Shown piece after piece: positions 60,634 to 64,000 of a DNA stretch of 64,000 nucleotides. A program made the translations under genes and the position numbers. The DNA lies in the NCBI RefSeq assembly GCF_003332885.2, contig NZ_QOWJ01000014.1, positions 83,477-147,476 on the forward strand, given 5' to 3'. This DNA is from Paracnuella aquatica (GTDB taxonomy: Bacteria; Bacteroidota; Bacteroidia; Chitinophagales; Chitinophagaceae). Positions within the stretch are counted from its first letter, which is position 1. Each line of letters starts with the position of its first letter. The notes under the pieces are model-generated. The model was not told the origin of the DNA. It worked only from the letters and a program-made list of their open reading frames with translations, and did not search any database.

Positions 60634-61665
60634 TTACACTTTCTTGATTGTCTTTCTAACCACCAGGGATTTCTCATCCACCGTGTCCACCACAATCCTT
60701 TCATAGTTTTTAAGCCCCAGTGCCTTTCTCAGCGCTTCCGCATCCAATCCTTTAAGGATTACATCTTCTGCTACCACTTCTACTTTATTGATTTTACCAC
60801 GTCTGAGCTCCACACGCACCTCCCTGTTCCTTGGGTCTTTTATGGCACGAAGTACCTTTTGCTCCCATTCACTAAACACCTGCAGTGGGGATGCTACCAC
60901 ATCCACAAAGCGCTGCTCCATAAACTCCCCCAGATAATGCCTGATGGATAGATATATGTGCGGAGCCGAAGGGTCGACTCCGCCCACCACGCCCCCACTA
61001 TAGTATCTGCCGGAAGCATACTCACCAACCTTTCCATCCGAAAAGATCAGGATACCCGCTTCTTCACCACTGCTCAGGCACCAGACAATAAGGTTTGTGA
61101 GGTAGTTAATGTTATAGCGAAAAGCAAGCAGCAGCGCCTCATCCCGTAGCACCTCATCTATGTAGTCGAGCAGTGCCCTTTCCTCATCACTTATGGTACC
61201 TGCCACAACTTTCTTTTGGAGTGCTTCGCGGGCCACACGCAGGTTCCGCTCAGGCAGCCCATCTTCATAGGCACGTTTGAAGAAGTACTCGGTAAGCGCC
61301 AGCATTTTTCCAATGGCATAGTCAAAGCTTCTCAGGTCCTGAAGGATCCTTACCCAGATCATCTGGGCAAAGGAAAACCGGGCCCATGCACCTTTTGGAA
61401 AGAAAGGCAGCAGCCCCTGCCTGCGCCAGTAAAGGAATAGCTCCTCCTTTACCCCAATGGCTTCCAGGGGCACCACCTTATCGAACATAAAGCCCAGGAA
61501 CTCACTTGAGCTCAGCAGCAGCTCTTCTGCCACAGGCTCCCCACCACTCCCTACCTCGTTTCGCTTTGGTAGATCGTTGCCTACGCCCACCCTGGGAATT
61601 GTAGGGCTATTTGGTTTTTGTACGGACTTATTCTTTTTCATATACATGGGTACAGAGTGGGCCAT
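60634..61665 (-). CDS. MerR-like DNA-binding regulator of the element
   Basis: A 343-residue protein. Residues about 62-125 resemble a MerR-type winged helix-turn-helix: KEELFLYWRRQGLLPFFPKG, then ARFSFAQMIWVRILQDLRSF and the helix YAIGKMLALTEYFF. The N-terminal 50 residues are polar and look disordered. The C-terminal two-thirds form an alpha/beta domain with no recognised ligand motif, so it may sense a signal or act in dimerisation. An AAGGTG site precedes the ATG, and a perfect 21-bp palindrome lies just upstream (61682-61702). Probable role: control of the divergent promoters of the element. Confidence 0.6.
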   Translation of the reverse strand: MAHSVPMYMKKNKSVQKPNSPTIPRVGVGNDLPKRNEVGSGGEPVAEELLLSSSEFLGFMFDKVVPLEAIGVKEELFLYWRRQGLLPFFPKGAWARFSFAQMIWVRILQDLRSFDYAIGKMLALTEYFFKRAYEDGLPERNLRVAREALQKKVVAGTISDEERALLDYIDEVLRDEALLLAFRYNINYLTNLIVWCLSSGEEAGILIFSDGKVGEYASGRYYSGGVVGGVDPSAPHIYLSIRHYLGEFMEQRFVDVVASPLQVFSEWEQKVLRAIKDPRNREVRVELRRGKINKVEVVAEDVILKGLDAEALRKALGLKNYERIVVDTVDEKSLVVRKTIKKV

Positions 61666-61681
61666 TAGAGCACCTTTTTAG

Positions 61682-61702
61682 TGGCAAATATTGTATTTGC
61701 CA
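61682..61702. promoter_or_regulatory. 21-bp palindrome, operator candidate
   Basis: TGGCAAATA-TTG-TATTTGCCA, with perfect 9-bp arms, lies 16 bases upstream of the MerR-like gene and 76 bases upstream of the divergent zinc-ribbon gene. MerR proteins bind such dyads in promoter spacers, so autoregulation is likely. Confidence 0.6.
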
Positions 61703-61778
61703 AACTGCTCACTGGACCTTATTTCGAATCTACCTTCAAACCTAAATTGAATAACATTTAAAAAAAATTTTCCGCCCA

Positions 61779-62210
61779 ATGAAAATGAAAAAAGTCACCG
61801 AACCCAAAATTTGCCGCAACCCCAGGTGCAGAAAAGAGCTGCCACCCGATCATCCCCGAAAGGATTGCAACGACAAGTGCAAAACAACTTACTTCAATGA
61901 CAAAGCAAAAGAAGAAAAGAAGTCCCGGTTCTCCTATGAGCGGGTGCTCAAAGACAACGAAAAGTTTGTCAAGCGGTTTTATGACAATGCCTACTTCCGC
62001 AAAGTAGGTGTAGCGGAGGAGGCCCTGGTGGGAGAAGGCATTAACCTGGAGGTGTTCCTGAACCAGGAGCACCACAAGGAAAGACATACCGGCATCATTT
62101 GGTATGGATGCTATGGATTGGAGCTGCCCAAAGTAGAAGGGCGTAATTACATGCCCGTACAAAGATCACTGGATCGGGTACCAAAGTACAAAGGAGGCCG
62201 TTATGTATAA
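61779..62210 (+). CDS. Zinc-ribbon protein of the element
   Basis: A 143-residue protein. The N-terminal knuckle has cysteines C12, C17, C30 and C34 (CRNPRC and DCNDKC, spacing Cx4C-x12-Cx3C), as in small zinc-ribbon proteins of Bacteroidota mobile elements. The remainder has a charged helical segment (AKEEKKSRFSYERVLKDNEK) and a compact aromatic region (HTGIIWYGCYGLELPK). Nucleic-acid binding is inferred from the ribbon. Its last 8 bases overlap the next gene, so the two are translationally coupled. Confidence 0.65.
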   Translation: MKMKKVTEPKICRNPRCRKELPPDHPRKDCNDKCKTTYFNDKAKEEKKSRFSYERVLKDNEKFVKRFYDNAYFRKVGVAEEALVGEGINLEVFLNQEHHKERHTGIIWYGCYGLELPKVEGRNYMPVQRSLDRVPKYKGGRYV

Positions 62211-62496
62211 TCCTGACACAATTATGCTGTCCCAGCTGATGGGCATGAAACTAAAGTATACGGCGGCTGCGCCCCCCACAACTCCTACCCTCACACCACC
62301 CCCTGTAGGTGGCATTGTTCAGGGCGTTGCATCGGGTGCAGTAAAGGCACCAATGCCCGTTGCTGCAGGTATTAGCACTGGCGATGTTTTGCTTTATGGC
62401 GTATTGATCGTAGCAGGAGGCTATGTCATTTACCAATTATGCAAGTATGCCAATGAGCAAATCTCCGCCGACAAGGAGTGGGAGAAAAGAGGCTAA
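62203..62496 (+). CDS. Small single-pass membrane protein of the element
   Basis: A 97-residue protein preceded by a strong Shine-Dalgarno AAGGAGG at 62191-62197. It has a proline- and threonine-rich region (PPTTPTLTPPPVGG), a glycine/alanine stretch, one transmembrane helix (VLLYGVLIVAGGYVIYQLCK, about residues 62-81) and a charged tail. This could be a minor structural or membrane protein of a virus-like element, or a holin-like protein. I cannot decide from sequence. It is followed by a terminator at 62571-62596. Confidence 0.6.
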   Translation: MYNPDTIMLSQLMGMKLKYTAAAPPTTPTLTPPPVGGIVQGVASGAVKAPMPVAAGISTGDVLLYGVLIVAGGYVIYQLCKYANEQISADKEWEKRG

Positions 62497-62570
62497 ACCT
62501 TTGATCTATAGGGCGGTAAAGAGCTCCATTATCAGCCCACCCATTATTTTTTTGCCCTAACCAAGGGCGT

Positions 62571-62596
62571 AAAGCAGGTCTAGTGCCTGCTTTTTT
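62571..62596 (+). terminator. Terminator of the zinc-ribbon/membrane protein operon
   Basis: AAAGCAGG and CCTGCTTTTTT arms around a 7-base loop, 75 bases after the membrane protein stop. Confidence 0.85.
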
Positions 62597-62627
62597 AGTG
62601 CCTGAAAGGGAAGAAAAAGGAGCAAAA

Positions 62628-62696
62628 ATGCACAACCGGGACAAAAAACCGGTAAGGAAAAAAGAGCAAAAAGACCAGCCGTGTACACCCGTTTAA
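62628..62696 (+). CDS. Candidate micro-ORF with Shine-Dalgarno
   Basis: ATG at 62628 is preceded by AAGGAG at 62617-62622 and encodes 22 residues (MHNRDKKPVRKKEQKDQ, then PCTPV), rich in lysine and arginine. The stop codon lies in the left arm of the 40-bp palindrome, so translation would run into the stem, as in attenuating leader peptides. It could also be chance. Confidence 0.35.
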   Translation: MHNRDKKPVRKKEQKDQPCTPV

Positions 62697-62720
62697 AAAC
62701 GTTTTTAAACGGGTGTACAC
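62681..62720. repeat. Perfect 40-bp palindrome
   Basis: Arms GTGTACACCCGTTTAAAAAC and its exact complement meet at a CG centre. TGTACAC recurs at 62724-62730 and the palindrome GTGTATACAC at 62741-62750, so the outer part of the arm is reiterated three to four times within 75 bases. Confidence 0.85.
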
Positions 62721-62818
62721 GAATGTACACGATTACAAACGTGTATACACCCAATTACACGGCATTTGCCCCATTCTTTTTTACCTGTATGAATGTTGCA
62801 GCAAAAGAAAAAAGGAAT

Positions 62819-63058
62819 ATCGTTGTTTTCAACGATTTGTTTTTGCTAAAGCAACCAGTGATTTTATATCATATCAATAGCAGAAAGATCGTCGTTTTTC
62901 ACGATAATGGAAATCGTGGTTTTTGCATTTACTGGGTGTAATAAAAAGAGTGCGATTCCGTAGAAAACAACGAAAAAAGAACAGCACAATCACCTCTATG
63001 GTGTAGGCAAATATGCCGGCGAAAATGCGCTTACCTGAAAATCGTTGGTTTTAACGAA
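62819..63058. repeat. Reiterated 18-bp dyads (ATCGTTGTTTTCAACGAT type)
   Basis: Copies: 62819-62836 ATCGTTGTTTTCAACGAT (perfect dyad), 62888-62905 ATCGTCGTTTTTCACGAT, 62912-62926 ATCGTGGTTTTTGC (half site), about 62961-62978 in reverse orientation, and 63040-63058 ATCGTTGGTTTTAACGAA. Spacing is irregular. Confidence 0.6.
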
Positions 63059-63242
63059 AAGCATAACTGGCTCTTTTTATGATACTTTCCTACACTCCTT
63101 TCCTTCAAAAAGCAAATGTAGCGGTTTTACACTGCCTTACCTTTGATGCACGCTCAACCAATCGGTGTACGCTCACTCATACATTTACACCTTTACTTCC
63201 TCTCATTGTTTGTGCAAAAGGCCTCTGGTTGGAGGCGCCGGT

Positions 63243-63327
63243 CAAACTGACCACCCTTCGCTGGTTTAAACTGACCACCTTGCGCCGCTCCAAATTGACC
63301 ACCTCTCGCCGGAGCAAATTGACCACC
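63243..63327. repeat. Four direct repeats with a 24-bp period at the IS21 left end
   Basis: AAACTGACCACC or AAATTGACCACC begins at 63243, 63267, 63291 and 63315 (13-bp matches), exactly 24 bp apart. Multiple internal repeats near the ends are typical transposase sites of IS21-family elements. Confidence 0.8.
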
Positions 63328-63905
63328 GAAACAAAGAAGAAAAAGTTCGGGTGATTCGGGGCCATTCGTGCTAAGTTTTCTACCAAAACTCAGCATGCAT
63401 GGCAAACAACCCAATCAGCATGAGCAAAATCAGACGGATTCTGCAACTGCATCATCAAGGACGCAGCAAACTTGCAATTGCAGAACAAACGGGCATCTCC
63501 CGCAACACGTTGAAGAAGTACTTAAAAGCATTTTCAGAGAGCAAACTAACAGTTGAAGAGATCCGTGAACTCAGTGACAAAGACCTGGAAGCCTTGTTTG
63601 TAAAGCCATTAGAAAACCCGATCAGCGACAAACTCCAAACGCTGCTAACGCTTTTCCCTTCAATTGACAAGGAACTGAAGAAAAAGGGCACGACAAGACA
63701 GTTGCTCTGGGAGCAATATAAGGCTGTTCATCCCGATGGTTTTGGCGTCTCGCAGTTCAAGCATTACTATGCGCAGTGGAAGGCACAAGTCAATCCGGTA
63801 ATGCGCATGGAGCACAAAGCAGGCGATAAACTCTATGTGGACTTTGCAGGCGACAAACTTAGTATTGTAGATGCTAGCACGGGTGAGATTGAGGTGTACC
63901 GGTTT
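63243..63905 (+). mobile_element. IS21-family element, truncated
   Basis: Left-end repeats (63243-63327) and the first 169 codons of istA remain. The outermost end may lie a little upstream and was not placed. The element is broken at 63905/63906 by an IS3-family copy. istB is not in the window. Confidence 0.75.
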
Positions 63906-63908
63906 TGA
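63399..63908 (+). pseudogene. istA: IS21 transposase IstA, truncated by insertion
   Basis: Encodes a helix-turn-helix N-terminus (MSKIRRILQLHHQGRSKLAI, then AEQTGISRNTLKKYL) and the start of the DDE domain (AGDKLYVDFAGDKLSIVDAS, with the first catalytic Asp). A full IstA has roughly 500 residues. This frame stops after 169 at a TGA that is the first three bases of the inserted IS3-type end. The protein lacks the remaining catalytic residues and should be inactive. Confidence 0.85.
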
Positions 63909-64000
63909 TGAACAGTTGACTTGCTTAGGTTAAAGAATAAAAGTAATGGTTTTCATATTCCATTGGACTTTGGTAGTTTAGGGCTGAATGTTTACGGTGG
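63906..64000 (-). mobile_element. IS3-family element, right end
   Basis: The terminus reads TGATGAACAGTTGAC inwards from 63906 and is followed by the 3' end of a transposase gene on the minus strand. The rest lies beyond the window. Confidence 0.7.
63925..64000 (-). CDS. IS3-family transposase OrfB, C-terminal fragment in window
   Basis: The last 24 residues in the window read HRKHSALNYQSPMEYE and NHYFYSLT before a TAA. The R-x-HSALxYxxPxEYE block is the C-terminal signature of IS3-family OrfB integrases, just after the catalytic Glu. The coding sequence continues past the window edge. Confidence 0.8.
   Translation of the reverse strand, partial: HRKHSALNYQSPMEYENHYFYSLT

Larger units (their letters stand above)
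62497..63242. promoter_or_regulatory. Control or origin-like region of the element
   Basis: Apart from the terminator and a micro reading frame, this 746-base stretch holds a 40-bp palindrome, further TGTACAC/GTGTATACAC words and about five copies of an 18-bp dyad (all described separately). The density of dyads without a convincing gene suggests a replication origin, transfer origin or multi-site regulatory region. Confidence 0.5.
58594..64000. mobile_element. Integrated element at tRNA-Leu(GAG), right end outside the window
   Basis: Begins at the 3' end of tRNA-Leu(GAG) and contains, in order, the serine recombinase, a 58-residue protein, a MerR-like regulator, a zinc-ribbon protein, a small membrane protein, a control region with palindromes, and nested insertion sequences. 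Its genes use Shine-Dalgarno sites (GGGAG, AAGGTG, AAGGAGG), unlike most chromosomal genes here, and it lacks the heptad repeats, both signs of foreign origin. No relaxase, capsid or replication protein is visible within the window. Confidence 0.75.

Noticed and set aside
62681-62941. 86-codon frame across the palindrome region
   Set aside because: It begins inside the 40-bp palindrome without a ribosome-binding site. The coding impression (IVVFND, IVVFHD) comes from the repeated dyads. Kept only as a caveat.
63079-63354. 91-codon frame with repeated KLTT units
   Set aside because: The repeats are the IS21 left-end direct repeats translated, not a protein.

Overview
The window reads as a chromosome segment of a member of the Bacteroidota, most likely the Chitinophagaceae. 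The evidence is perfect TAnnTTTG promoter boxes a few bases upstream of start codons, few Shine-Dalgarno sites in the chromosomal part, a 2,530-residue secreted protein ending in a type IX secretion (type B) sorting domain, a SusC-like TonB receptor, DUF2167 and four-helix 'MYTG' membrane families typical of the phylum, and an infA-rpmJ-rpsM-rpsK-rpsD-rpoA-rplQ ribosomal tail. The species cannot be named from sequence alone. Layout: 0.0-2.1 kb methyltransferase, folA and thyA; 2.5-2.7 kb a candidate small RNA or small-peptide transcript; 2.9-8.7 kb proline dehydrogenase, thioesterase, DUF1330, acyltransferase and rpsA; 8.8-9.3 kb two dispersed inverted-repeat elements; 9.4-19.8 kb surface, membrane and metabolic genes (aroQ, carA, FUSC transporter, Asp-box propeller protein); 19.9-24.1 kb the ribosomal/rpoA operon; 24.3-33.8 kb homogentisate dioxygenase, a small zinc-ribbon protein, phosphoesterase, PD40 propeller, TPR lipoprotein, rpe and a TonB receptor; 33.8-35.2 kb a HigBA-like toxin-antitoxin pair and a hemerythrin; 35.3-42.9 kb the giant T9SS cargo protein; 43.3-52.4 kb a complete L-rhamnose utilisation operon (alpha-L-rhamnosidase, RhaT, aldolase/dehydrogenase fusion, RhaI, kinase); 52.5-58.5 kb MOSC protein, hydrolase, beta-barrel, tRNA-Leu and tRNA-Gly, glycosyltransferase and an orphan histidine kinase; 58.5-64.0 kb an integrated element starting at the 3' end of a tRNA-Leu(GAG) gene and running off the window. 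The rhamnose genes form a coherent pathway: rhamnosidase releases L-rhamnose, RhaT imports it, RhaI isomerises it, the kinase phosphorylates rhamnulose, and the bifunctional enzyme cleaves the phosphate and processes lactaldehyde. The element carries a serine recombinase whose reading frame runs antisense through the tRNA, a MerR-like regulator with a 21-bp palindromic operator candidate, a zinc-ribbon protein, a small membrane protein, a control region with a perfect 40-bp palindrome and reiterated 18-bp dyads, and an IS21-family copy cut by an IS3-family element. The most unusual signal is a family of intergenic inverted repeats whose arms are degenerate tandem heptanucleotides. I count about fifteen loci. 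Each has its own 7-bp word, most have two opposing arms, and one arm usually abuts the stop codon of the upstream gene. They fill all six gaps of the ribosomal operon and are absent from the integrated element.
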